Source: SIG603 sp964370775 (lineage in GTDB: Bacteria > Bacillota > Clostridia > Oscillospirales > Acutalibacteraceae). From it: 59,664 bases of DNA. Position numbers and translations under genes: made by a program. Location: contig CAYJKT010000019.1 of the NCBI GenBank assembly GCA_964370775.1, forward strand, positions 1 to 59,664, in the 5' to 3' direction. How positions within the stretch are numbered: position 1 is the first letter of the stretch; each line of letters starts with the position of its first letter. Below are positions 51,900-59,664 of this stretch, piece after piece. The notes beneath the pieces are model-generated. The model had not been told where the DNA came from and did not search any database. It saw only the letters and a list, made by a program, of their open reading frames with translations.

Positions 51900-52361
51900 T
51901 CACTTAATTAATAACATTCTTAAAAAATAATACGCCATAGTAAAAAGTAAAACTAACGAAACATAAATTGTTAAGTTAGGGTAGCTTGTTAAACTAACTA
52001 TACTTACGCATAAAAAGCTTATCATTGCTGTTACCAAGAGTTTTAAAGTTATCATCATGCTTCTAATTAGCTGATACAATTTAAATTTTTTGTTTTTTGT
52101 CATTCTAGTAGCCATAGTCCATATATTTGGATATTGTTCTATAAAGTAAAAGAAAATCCACAGAACTACACCTAAAATAGGCAGTACCATTACTTCATCT
52201 CTTAATATTGCGTCATTTGTCATTTCTGTTAGACCATAAGATATTGGCAATATGTCTGGTATTCTTCCCCAGTTCAAAAATAAAAATACCCAACCCATTA
52301 ACATAACTATAATAGACATAGCATTTTTAGCTAAATCAAACACATTCATTTTTGAATTCAT
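51900..52361 (-). CDS. DUF1648-like membrane protein
   Basis: A 153-residue protein with four predicted membrane helices. The N-terminal region, with RIPDILPISYGLTEMTND, resembles the DUF1648 pattern of PxIPxHxGxxGxxD. The rest is hydrophobic with no enzyme motif. GGAGG is 12 nt before the ATG, a long spacing; ATG at codon 5 (52349) is a less likely alternative. Function unknown. Confidence 0.65.
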   Translation of the reverse strand: MNSKMNVFDLAKNAMSIIVMLMGWVFLFLNWGRIPDILPISYGLTEMTNDAILRDEVMVLPILGVVLWIFFYFIEQYPNIWTMATRMTKNKKFKLYQLIRSMMITLKLLVTAMISFLCVSIVSLTSYPNLTIYVSLVLLFTMAYYFLRMLLIK

Positions 52362-52447
52362 GAATTTTATTTTCCTCCAGTATTTTTTCGCTACTATATT
52401 ATATCAATTTAGCTATAAGAATGTGCAAACAAATAATTAATTTTCTA

Positions 52448-53290
52448 TTATTCTTCCAATTTTAATTCAATTAGAGCTTGTTTCCAATGTGATTCATTCA
52501 AACTTTCTTCATTTTGTTTAGCTATTTCTTCTGCTCTAATAATTCCGTGCAAGGGGTAATTAACACCTGTTTGCACACATTTTGCGCATAACATTGCCCA
52601 ATATTTATATTTTTCATACGCACCACTTGTGATATAATCGTCTAGCACATTGCTTATATTATATGGAACAGAAACTATATCTATACACCATGCCTCATTA
52701 ATATATTCTATAGAAGCAAATTGAGCCATTGTTTGGTTGTTAACTGGTATTCCAATACTGCCACAATTAGTTAAAGTTTTACCATTATATTCATATATAA
52801 AAGGTGCGTGAGTATGCCCACAAAACATGTAATCGCAATCGATTTTATCAAGCCACGCTTTTGTTATTTCTATATTCGGCAACAGATTTTCTCTGCTTTT
52901 TGCAGGTGAGCCGTGGCATATCACAAAAGGTTTACAGCCAGCTATATTAACCTTTTTGGTAATTGGCATTTCTTCAAAAAAACTTAAATCTTTTTCAGTT
53001 ATATTCTCATAACTATATAGCAAACTGCCAGTTTGGGAATTATATTTCCAGTCGCTTTTTCCGTCTCTATAATCTAGCAAATATTCTTCTCTGTTTCCTT
53101 TAATGCACCATGTTTTATACTTTGACATTGTATCTTTAACAAGAGCGATTGTCTTTTTAGGGTATGGACAATCCGTTATGTAGTCGCCTAAAAATGCTAC
53201 ACCCTCGTACTTGTTCTCATCAATATAATCCAAACATACTTTTAATGCATTATGGTTGCCGTGAATGTCGGATAGCAATGCTATTTTCAT
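52448..53290 (-). CDS. Metallophosphoesterase (calcineurin-like)
   Basis: A 280-residue phosphoesterase with a two-metal site: DIHGNHNAL (Asp8, His10), GDYITD (about 35), GNREEYLLD (Asn about 66) and the C-terminal GHTHAPF (about 158). The layout resembles YfcE/diadenosine tetraphosphatase-like proteins with a longer C-terminal tail (residues 190-280) of unknown role. Ribosome site GGAG before the ATG. Substrate unknown. Confidence 0.9.
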   Translation of the reverse strand: MKIALLSDIHGNHNALKVCLDYIDENKYEGVAFLGDYITDCPYPKKTIALVKDTMSKYKTWCIKGNREEYLLDYRDGKSDWKYNSQTGSLLYSYENITEKDLSFFEEMPITKKVNIAGCKPFVICHGSPAKSRENLLPNIEITKAWLDKIDCDYMFCGHTHAPFIYEYNGKTLTNCGSIGIPVNNQTMAQFASIEYINEAWCIDIVSVPYNISNVLDDYITSGAYEKYKYWAMLCAKCVQTGVNYPLHGIIRAEEIAKQNEESLNESHWKQALIELKLEE

Positions 53291-53302
53291 AAATCTCCTC
53301 GC

Positions 53303-53329
53303 AAAAAAAGGACAGAAACCTCTGCCCTT
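53303..53329 (-). terminator. Terminator after nrdR
   Basis: On the minus strand AAGGGCAGA/TCTGTCCTT (one G-T pair) with a 4-nt loop, followed by TTTTTTTG, 9 nt after the nrdR stop. Confidence 0.85.
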
Positions 53330-53337
53330 AAGTTATA

Positions 53338-53793
53338 TTATTTATTGTTAATTATCTTATTAAGTTCGTCCATAAACGTATTAATATCTTTAAATTGTCT
53401 GTAAACAGAAGCAAACCTTACATACGCAACTTCGTCTACATTCTTTAGTTTTTCCATAGCGAATGTGCCAACCATGTGAGACGGAATTTCACGGTCTAGT
53501 GAATTTTGCAACAAGTATTCAATTTCATCAACAATTTTCTCTAAAGTGTCAAGAGAAACAGGTCGTTTTTCACATGCTTTTAACAAGCCATTCAACAGCT
53601 TTGTTCTGTCAAAAGTCTCACGGCTTTTATCCTTTTTAATTACGACAATCGGTACAGTCTCAATAATCTCATAAGTAGTAAAGCGTTTATTGCATTTTAA
53701 ACACTCTCTTCTTCTTCTTATTCTTTGAAATTCGTCAGTAGGTCTAGAATCTATAACCTTGCTTTCTTCATAACTGCAAAAGGGACATTTCAT
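53338..53793 (-). CDS. nrdR: Transcriptional repressor NrdR
   Basis: A 151-residue repressor of ribonucleotide reductase genes. The N-terminal zinc ribbon shows MKCPFC and ECLKCNKRF. SKVIDSRPTDE and the ATP-cone (about 45-135), with KKDKSRETFDRTKLLNGLLKACEKRPVS, are typical. It binds NrdR boxes in the presence of dATP/ATP. Length is normal. The gene stands alone with its own terminator; no nrd genes in the window. Confidence 0.97.
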   Translation of the reverse strand: MKCPFCSYEESKVIDSRPTDEFQRIRRRRECLKCNKRFTTYEIIETVPIVVIKKDKSRETFDRTKLLNGLLKACEKRPVSLDTLEKIVDEIEYLLQNSLDREIPSHMVGTFAMEKLKNVDEVAYVRFASVYRQFKDINTFMDELNKIINNK

Positions 53794-53921
53794 AATGGAA
53801 CCTCCAAATTATATTACAATTAGTATTATACCTAATTATTAACAAAAAATCAATAGTTTTTGTTAATAAAACCCTTAAAACATATTACATATCCGTAATA
53901 TATTAGGTCAACACCCTAATT

Positions 53922-54107
53922 TTACACAGTTATATCTAATCTTGGGCCACCAATAACCTTTTGAGCTGGAGTAGTTGTATTCAACATATCCAATAATTGA
54001 ACACCAGTAGCCTCTGCTTGATCCATGGCTTTTTTTGTAAGCAAAATATTTGCTTGATAATTAACATTTGCTAGACTATTTTGTATACTAAATGTTGCAA
54101 TATCCAT
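53922..54107 (-). CDS. YjfB family putative motility protein
   Basis: A 61-residue protein. The MDIATFSI start and the LLTKKAMDQAEATGVQLLDML pattern match the YjfB family, small Firmicute proteins labelled putative motility proteins; the role is unknown. AGAGGTATATT precedes the ATG. Flagellar genes are absent from this window, so its association with motility cannot be tested here. Confidence 0.85.
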   Translation of the reverse strand: MDIATFSIQNSLANVNYQANILLTKKAMDQAEATGVQLLDMLNTTTPAQKVIGGPRLDITV

Positions 54108-54172
54108 AATATACCTCTATTTATTAAAATTATATTAACATTTTATCATAAATTTAGTAAAAAGTCAAATTT

Positions 54173-54970
54173 CTATTTTGTAAAAATACTGTCCACAAGA
54201 TTTTTAGACAATCTTATATCCTCTAGTGTTTCATAGCTACCACGATAAACTTCTGTTATAACTGCACCTGTGTAGTTAATGTCTTGCAAATAATCCCGCA
54301 GTCTTGCAATATCAAAGTCGCCTTTACCTGGTAACAAGCAGTCGTTAGACTTGTGATTATCGCTTAAATGAACATGTTTTAGAGATGAACCCATAGCCTT
54401 TAGCATATCGAAAGGGTCAACTTGTTGGCGTATTGCCTGTTTTACATCAAAGGTAAAGTGTACTTCGTCACCTAGTATCTCTTTCATTGCCCTAACGTGT
54501 TCTATGTGCCCACACTTGTATCTATATACGTTCTCATGGCACACTGTAATGCCAAATTCTTTTGCAACATTATTTAGTTTAACATAATTTTCGCAGTACT
54601 TTTCGTCTTCGTGTTTTTGTTTTACTCTTGGCACACTCAACTGACCGTGTAGCACAAACATTTTTATAGACAATTCATTTGCAGCCTCAAAAAAGTTTTT
54701 ATATAATTCTATTCCATCTGTAAAACGTCTATCGTATCCCTCAAAAAAATACATGCCCTCTGTCAAACTTGTGAATGGGTGCATAGAAACAATGCTTGCA
54801 TCGTAGTAATTAAGCTTCGCTTTTATCTCTTTTATGTAGTCTTTTTTTACCTCTTGCAAAGAGTTTATAAATATCTCAAAGGTTTTATAATCTATAGATA
54901 ATAGTTCATCTAATGAGTTTTCTGGAGTATTTGGGTATAAACATGCTGTTGATATACCAGTTTTCATCAT
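54173..54970 (-). CDS. Sugar phosphate isomerase/epimerase (xylose isomerase-like TIM barrel)
   Basis: A 265-residue AP-endonuclease-2-type TIM barrel. Metal-site residues fit: CHENVYRY (Glu about 147), FTFDVKQA (Asp about 177), HVHLSDN (His about 195-201), TEVYRGSY (Glu about 240). Such proteins isomerise or epimerise sugars or inositols. Two ATGs are adjacent: 54970 and 54967; the second has a better spacing (7 nt) to AGGAG. No pathway context is given by the neighbours. Confidence 0.85.
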   Translation of the reverse strand: MMKTGISTACLYPNTPENSLDELLSIDYKTFEIFINSLQEVKKDYIKEIKAKLNYYDASIVSMHPFTSLTEGMYFFEGYDRRFTDGIELYKNFFEAANELSIKMFVLHGQLSVPRVKQKHEDEKYCENYVKLNNVAKEFGITVCHENVYRYKCGHIEHVRAMKEILGDEVHFTFDVKQAIRQQVDPFDMLKAMGSSLKHVHLSDNHKSNDCLLPGKGDFDIARLRDYLQDINYTGAVITEVYRGSYETLEDIRLSKNLVDSIFTK

Positions 54971-55085
54971 ATTTCTCCTATCTTTATGCTATTTTTTTAT
55001 TATACCTTACATTTTGCTTGATTTCAATACAAAAAGTCTATATACTATACTATATATATTATTCTGAAAGGTTTACCAATTTTTT

Positions 55086-56993
55086 ATGGGGATACTTAGC
55101 GTTAACAATTTAAAAAAGATGTTTGGCTCTGACACTGTTTTGCAGAACATTAATTTTGAGATACAAAAAAATGACCACACAGGTCTTGTTGGAATAAATG
55201 GAAGTGGAAAGACTACGCTTTTTAAGTTGCTATCTGGCGAATATGATAGCGATGACGGCGAGTTTTTTATTGGCAAAGATACCACAGTGGGTTACATGGA
55301 GCAACATGTTTGCCACGATGAGGACAAAACTGCATATACCGAAGTTCTAACAATTTTTCAAGAGCTTATTGATATAGAAACAGAGCTTGACGAACTTAAC
55401 CACAGGCTTACTCACAGCTCGCAAAATATGGATACATTGATAGAAAAGCAACTTACGTTAAATGAACGATTTAACGATTTAGGTGGATTAACCTACAAAA
55501 ACCGTGCTAAAGCTACGTTGATAGGCTTAGGCTTTGCTGAAAATGAGCTTAATAAATCTATCAAAGTGCTTAGTGGTGGTCAAAAAGGTAAAATTCAGCT
55601 TGCGAAAATGCTTTTAAGTGGTGCAAATTTGTTGTTGCTTGACGAACCTACCAACCACCTTGATATTGAGGCTACACAGTGGCTTGAAGATTTTCTTAAA
55701 ACATATAACGGTGCTTTTATCGTTATATCTCATGATAGATATTTTCTTGATAAAGTTTGCACTAATATGTTTGAGATAGATAGCAAAACATTACATTCTT
55801 ACAAAGGAAATTACAGTGCGTTTGTCACACAAAAAGCAGAGAATAGGCTTGCTAGACAAAGGGTTTATGATAATGCTCAAAAAGAGATTAAGCGAATTGA
55901 GGGTATTATTGAGCAACAAAAAAGGTTTAATCAAGAACGCAACTACATCACTATCGCCCACAAGCAGAAATCAATTGACAGACTAGAGGCTACGTTAGAC
56001 AAACCAGAGAGCGAGCCTGATACTATAAACTTTGAGTTTCATGCTAGTAGACGAGGCGGCAATGAAGTTTTAATTGCAGAGAATTTAAGCCTAAGTTTTA
56101 AAGAAAATCAGATATTTGAAAAAGTTGATTTATATATTAGACGACAAGAAAAGATGTTTTTGGTAGGGCCTAACGGTTGTGGAAAGACTTCTCTTTTAAA
56201 ACTTCTTTTAGGCACTTATGAGAGCAATACTGGCGATTTTCGCTTTGGCAGTAATATAGATGTAGGATATTATGACCAAGCACAAGACAGTTTAGATGAG
56301 ACAAAGACAGTTATAGATGAAATCTGGGACTTGCACCCTCTTATGACACAAACCGAGGTTAGAAGCGCACTTGCAGTGTTTCTTTTTAGAGGCGAAGATG
56401 TTTATAAACCGATAAAAGGATTGAGTGGTGGTGAAAGAGCAAGAGTTTTGCTATTAAAACTTATGCTACAAAAAACTAACTTCTTAATCTTGGACGAACC
56501 TACAAACCACTTGGATATTAGCTCTAGGGAAGCATTAGAGGACGCTTTGTTAGGTTATGACGGTACACTGCTTGTTGTGTCACATGATAGATATTTGATT
56601 AACAAATTAGCTGAAAAAGTGCTTTATCTTGATAAAAACGGAATTACTACTTACATGGGTAATTACGATGATTATCTTGCTAAAAAAGAGCAACAAAAAG
56701 AGAGCACAGTTAAGGTAGTTAACGAAAAACAAAACGACTACAAACTTAACAAAGAGCGTAAGGCTCTTATTAGAAAAAACAAAAACGCATTAGCAAACAC
56801 AGAAAAAAGCATAGAAACCACCGAAGCTGAGATTGAAGATATTGAGAAGCAATTGATTTTACCAGAAGTTTCGATAGACTATACAAAGTCTTTAGAACTT
56901 TCTAATAAAATGGAAGAACTGAGGGTTAAGTGCGAAGAGCTAATGGAAACATGGGAAGAATTACATTTGTGGTTAGAGGAAAATCCAGAATAA
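55086..56993 (+). CDS. ABC-F family ATP-binding protein
   Basis: A 635-residue soluble protein with two ABC ATPase domains (about 1-255 and 315-530) and no membrane segments, the ABC-F layout. First domain: GINGSGKTT (Walker A), LSGGQKGK signature, LLLDEPTNHLD (Walker B). Second: GPNGCGKTS, LSGGERARV, LILDEPTNHLD. The linker (about 245-310) and charged coiled-coil C-terminus (about 545-635) suit ribosome-interacting members. Some ABC-F proteins protect ribosomes from antibiotics, others act in translation; the subtype is not fixed. No good ribosome site close to the ATG. Confidence 0.95.
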   Translation: MGILSVNNLKKMFGSDTVLQNINFEIQKNDHTGLVGINGSGKTTLFKLLSGEYDSDDGEFFIGKDTTVGYMEQHVCHDEDKTAYTEVLTIFQELIDIETELDELNHRLTHSSQNMDTLIEKQLTLNERFNDLGGLTYKNRAKATLIGLGFAENELNKSIKVLSGGQKGKIQLAKMLLSGANLLLLDEPTNHLDIEATQWLEDFLKTYNGAFIVISHDRYFLDKVCTNMFEIDSKTLHSYKGNYSAFVTQKAENRLARQRVYDNAQKEIKRIEGIIEQQKRFNQERNYITIAHKQKSIDRLEATLDKPESEPDTINFEFHASRRGGNEVLIAENLSLSFKENQIFEKVDLYIRRQEKMFLVGPNGCGKTSLLKLLLGTYESNTGDFRFGSNIDVGYYDQAQDSLDETKTVIDEIWDLHPLMTQTEVRSALAVFLFRGEDVYKPIKGLSGGERARVLLLKLMLQKTNFLILDEPTNHLDISSREALEDALLGYDGTLLVVSHDRYLINKLAEKVLYLDKNGITTYMGNYDDYLAKKEQQKESTVKVVNEKQNDYKLNKERKALIRKNKNALANTEKSIETTEAEIEDIEKQLILPEVSIDYTKSLELSNKMEELRVKCEELMETWEELHLWLEENPE

Positions 56994-57027
56994 TCACACA
57001 GCAAACATACGAAAGATAGGTAACACA

Positions 57028-58320
57028 TTGAAATACAAAATAACAACACTCGGTTGCAAAGTGAATAGATATGAGAGCGAAGCACTTGCAACAATTTTAA
57101 ATAGAAACGGTTTTTCCGTGGCAGAAAAAGGCGAGGAAGCCGACGTTTTTATTCTGAACTCTTGCACAGTAACTGCAACAGGTGACCAAAAAGTAAGGCA
57201 AGCTTTAAGAAAAGGCAAAAAGAACAATCCTAATGCAACAGTTGTTTTAACAGGCTGCATGGCTCAGGCGTTCCCAGAAAAATCAAGCGAGCTAGAAGAA
57301 GCTGACATTATTATGGGCACATCTGGCAGAGCAAAAATTGTTGAGCATATCATGAGTTTTAATTCTCATAAACAAAGAATTATAGACATTAAAGAGCACA
57401 AAAATGGCGAAAAATTTGAGGCTATGGAGATAGACAATTTCTCTGACAGAACAAGAGCATATATCAAAATACAAGACGGTTGCAACAGATTTTGTTCTTA
57501 CTGCATAATTCCGTATGCAAGAGGACGTTCACGTTCAAAACCACTAGACGACATAGTAACAGAGATTACAAAGCTTGCTGATTTAGGCTTTAAAGAGGTC
57601 GTTTTAACTGGTATAAATCTATCATGCTATGGGCTAGATAATAATTCTAGTCTTTGTGAAGTTTTGGAAGCAGTTGACAAAATAGAGCACCTACAAAGAA
57701 TACGTCTAGGTTCTCTTGAACCAGAGATGCTCACACTTGACATAATAAAAAGAATGAGCAAGGTGGAAAAACTATGTCCTCAGTTCCATTTATCTTTACA
57801 AAGTGGAAGCGATGCAACTTTAAAAAGAATGAACAGACATTACGACACAGTAGAGTACTATGAGATAGTAACAAATTTAAGAGAGCATTTTAAAGATTGT
57901 GCTATAACCACTGATATTATGGTGGGGTTCCCTAATGAAACTGACGAAGAATTTAGTGAAAATCTAGCGTTTGCAAACAAGGTTAAGTTCTCTCAGGTTC
58001 ACGTTTTTGCATACTCTATTCGCCCAGGCACAGTAGCTGCTGACATGGACGGACAAATTCAAAACAAAGTGAAAGAAGCTCGTAGCAAACTTATGATAGA
58101 GGCGACTAACAATACTAAAAAAGAATTTTTAAGTGAGCAAATCGGCAAAACCTTTGACGTACTATTCGAAAGACAAGTGCAAAAAGGTGTTTACGAAGGA
58201 TTTACAAATAACTACTCTCCTGTGCTATGTGCAAGTGGAGAAAATATTAGGGGCAAAATATTTAAAGTGAGTGTAACGAATAACAATGCAGACACTTGCT
58301 TTGGAGATATAATTAAATAA
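57028..58320 (+). CDS. mtaB: tRNA (N6-threonylcarbamoyladenosine(37)-C2)-methylthiotransferase MtaB
   Basis: A 430-residue radical SAM methylthiotransferase making ms2t6A in tRNA. It starts with TTG (TTG AAA TAC), with AGATAGG upstream. The N-terminal UPF0004 domain shows TLGCKVNRYES (about 7-17), NSCTVTA and LTGCMAQ, three Cys for the auxiliary cluster. The radical SAM motif is CNRFCSYC (about 151-158). A C-terminal TRAM-like tail. Its substrate t6A is made with TsaD encoded in this window. Follows the ABC-F gene by 34 nt. Confidence 0.95.
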   Translation: MKYKITTLGCKVNRYESEALATILNRNGFSVAEKGEEADVFILNSCTVTATGDQKVRQALRKGKKNNPNATVVLTGCMAQAFPEKSSELEEADIIMGTSGRAKIVEHIMSFNSHKQRIIDIKEHKNGEKFEAMEIDNFSDRTRAYIKIQDGCNRFCSYCIIPYARGRSRSKPLDDIVTEITKLADLGFKEVVLTGINLSCYGLDNNSSLCEVLEAVDKIEHLQRIRLGSLEPEMLTLDIIKRMSKVEKLCPQFHLSLQSGSDATLKRMNRHYDTVEYYEIVTNLREHFKDCAITTDIMVGFPNETDEEFSENLAFANKVKFSQVHVFAYSIRPGTVAADMDGQIQNKVKEARSKLMIEATNNTKKEFLSEQIGKTFDVLFERQVQKGVYEGFTNNYSPVLCASGENIRGKIFKVSVTNNNADTCFGDIIK

Positions 58321-58336
58321 AATTTTGGAGGACAAC

Positions 58337-59596
58337 ATGAAGTTTACAAAAACTGAAAAAAGTTGGATACTTTATGACTGGGCAAATTCTATCTATGCAA
58401 CAAATATGCTAGCAACCCTATTCCCAATTTTATTCGCAATGGTGTGCGAACAAGCAGGGCAAGATAATCTTGTTTTGTTATCTTATGGTACATCTATCGC
58501 AACCTTTACTGTTGCTATTTTAGCGCCGTTATTAGGTGCGTTAGGTGACAACAAAGGGTACAAAAAGAAGTTCTTCACTGCATTTATGTTAATAGGTGTA
58601 ATTGCGACGGCTTACAGTGGTTTTGCCACAAACTATGCCTTTATGCTTGTAGGTTACATATTCTCATACATAGGTTTTAGTGGAGCTAACGTGTTTTATG
58701 ACTCTTTTTTAACTGATGTAACCACTACTGATAAAATGGATAAAGTAAGTTCTTGGGGTTTTGCAATGGGCTACACAGGTGGTTCTACTTTGGGATTTAT
58801 CATCAGTATAGTAATCCTAATAGTAATGGGTATGGATAACCCTACTGCGTACTCTATCGTCTTTACTTTTACATCTGTTTGGTGGCTTGTTTTTTCAATT
58901 CCAATGTTAAAAAATGTGCACCAAAAACACTATGTTGTGGCAAATAACAAGCAACTTCTAGCGTCTTCTATGAAAAACCTAAAACACACAGTTTTAGACA
59001 TTGTTAAAAACAAGAAAATGCTTTGCTTTATTTTTGCATACTTTTTCTATATAGACGGTGTTAATACAATAATTACTATATCAACAAGCTACGGTTCAAG
59101 CCTAGGACTTGACAGTATCGGTATGATTTTAGCATTGTTGGTTACTCAAATAGTTGCAGTTCCATGTTCTCTAATTTTCAACAAATTAGCAGAGAAATAC
59201 AACACAATCAACCTATTGATTTTTGCAGTTAGCATGTACATAGGTATAGCTATCTTAGGCTTTATAATGGGCATTATTATAGAAATCGACCCTGAAATGG
59301 TTGATGTATCACTAATACTATTCTGGATTTTAGCAATCTGGGTGGGTACAGTTCAAGGTGGTATCCAAGCACTAAGTCGTTCATACTTTGCAAAACTAGT
59401 CCCACCAGAAAAATCAAACGAGTACTTCGGATTTTTCGATATCTTCGGCAAGTTCGCAGCAGTTATAGGCCCTGTGCTTGTAGGTAGCATAACGCTAATC
59501 ACAGGTAGTAGCGCTGTTAGTGTGTTAAGCATAAGCATACTATTTATTTTAGGACTAACACTACTGTTAATCGGTAGAAAGAAGTATTCTTTATAA
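58337..59596 (+). CDS. MFS transporter of the UMF1/Atg22-like family
   Basis: A 419-residue membrane protein with 12 predicted helices, started at ATG 58337 after GGAGG; a TTG at 58325 precedes that site. The N-terminal SWILYDWANSIYATNM segment and the NVFYDSFLTDV stretch near 120 are the UMF1 signature, and the helix-2/3 loop reads LGDNKGYKKKFF. Export of amino acids is known for relatives such as Atg22; the substrate here is unknown. Four codons after mtaB, so probably cotranscribed. Confidence 0.88.
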   Translation: MKFTKTEKSWILYDWANSIYATNMLATLFPILFAMVCEQAGQDNLVLLSYGTSIATFTVAILAPLLGALGDNKGYKKKFFTAFMLIGVIATAYSGFATNYAFMLVGYIFSYIGFSGANVFYDSFLTDVTTTDKMDKVSSWGFAMGYTGGSTLGFIISIVILIVMGMDNPTAYSIVFTFTSVWWLVFSIPMLKNVHQKHYVVANNKQLLASSMKNLKHTVLDIVKNKKMLCFIFAYFFYIDGVNTIITISTSYGSSLGLDSIGMILALLVTQIVAVPCSLIFNKLAEKYNTINLLIFAVSMYIGIAILGFIMGIIIEIDPEMVDVSLILFWILAIWVGTVQGGIQALSRSYFAKLVPPEKSNEYFGFFDIFGKFAAVIGPVLVGSITLITGSSAVSVLSISILFILGLTLLLIGRKKYSL

Positions 59597-59613
59597 ATAA
59601 AGGAGTTTGATTT

Positions 59614-59664
59614 ATGAACTATATATCTATCTTAGATGTGCAGCCCTCACAGTTTTATATATCA
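59614..59664 (+). CDS. Start of a further gene, cut by the window end
   Basis: The first 17 codons read MNYISILDVQPSQFYIS. AAAGGAG lies 8 nt before the ATG, and the gene follows the MFS gene by 17 nt, so it may be in the same transcript. Too short to assign. The ILDVQPSQFYIS string hints at a ParB/nuclease-like N-terminus, but I hold this with low confidence. Confidence 0.6.
   Translation, partial: MNYISILDVQPSQFYIS

Overview
The window is a gene-dense stretch of an AT-rich Gram-positive bacterial chromosome, most likely an anaerobic member of the Clostridia. This rests on AGGAGG-type ribosome sites, TTGACA/TATAAT-like promoters with 17-bp spacers, a leucine T-box leader, lipoprotein signals, an FHA-FtsW fusion next to a PBP, separate aspartate carbamoyltransferase subunits pyrB/pyrI, and a PTS enzyme I. 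A choloylglycine-hydrolase-family enzyme and a GH43 glycan locus suggest, but do not prove, a gut or host-associated habitat. No phage, transposase, CRISPR or rRNA was found.

Layout. 1-221: initiator tRNA (minus) with two 74-bp tandem repeats, each carrying a copy of its 3' tail and terminator. 386-4302: a degenerate sensor-kinase-like membrane protein, a yebC-pyrB-pyrI-small-ORF operon (minus) and tRNA-Leu(CAA). 4403-13215: a carbohydrate locus with a UroD-like protein, a GH43 hydrolase and a membrane-bound AraC regulator (minus), divergent from an ABC importer (two permeases plus a binding lipoprotein, no ATPase). Hairpins with identical 12-nt arms lie at both ends. 13320-19375: an ABM-domain protein, guaB, an amphipathic-repeat membrane protein, and a four-gene operon (membrane protein, mtn, UPF0291 protein, choloylglycine hydrolase). 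19547-25166: left-handed beta-helix protein, FHA-SEDS protein, class B PBP and histidine phosphatase in one operon, then a convergent MFS transporter.

25399-33450: a GGDEF-EAL protein, GNAT acetyltransferase, 4Fe-4S protein, lipoprotein, solitary ptsI, a membrane protein with a calcium-loop-like motif, and an aldo/keto reductase. 33538-41040 is a long minus-strand housekeeping operon (rpe, dus, MATE, polA, LMW phosphatase, rimI, tsaD). 41222-45839: DUF1294 protein, aldose epimerase-like protein, a palindromic repeat element, a second MATE transporter, and a sigma factor with a DUF4179-type anti-sigma gene behind an ECF-like promoter. 45900-59664: leuA with its T-box, a pyridoxal kinase-like protein, a DHHW-like protein, an M23 peptidase, a DUF1648-like protein, a phosphoesterase, nrdR, a YjfB-like protein, a TIM-barrel isomerase, an ABC-F ATPase, mtaB, a UMF1-type MFS protein, and the first 17 codons of a further gene.

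Most genes are chromosomal housekeeping. The accessory parts are the glycan locus, the mtn/bile-salt-hydrolase-like operon, the sigma/anti-sigma pair and small repeat elements. I did not find a clearly new multi-gene defence or mobile system. The best candidates for novelty are the tRNA-tail repeats, the degenerate kinase and DHHW proteins, the UroD-like gene in the glycan locus, and the repeat element that supplies the stop codon of a MATE gene.
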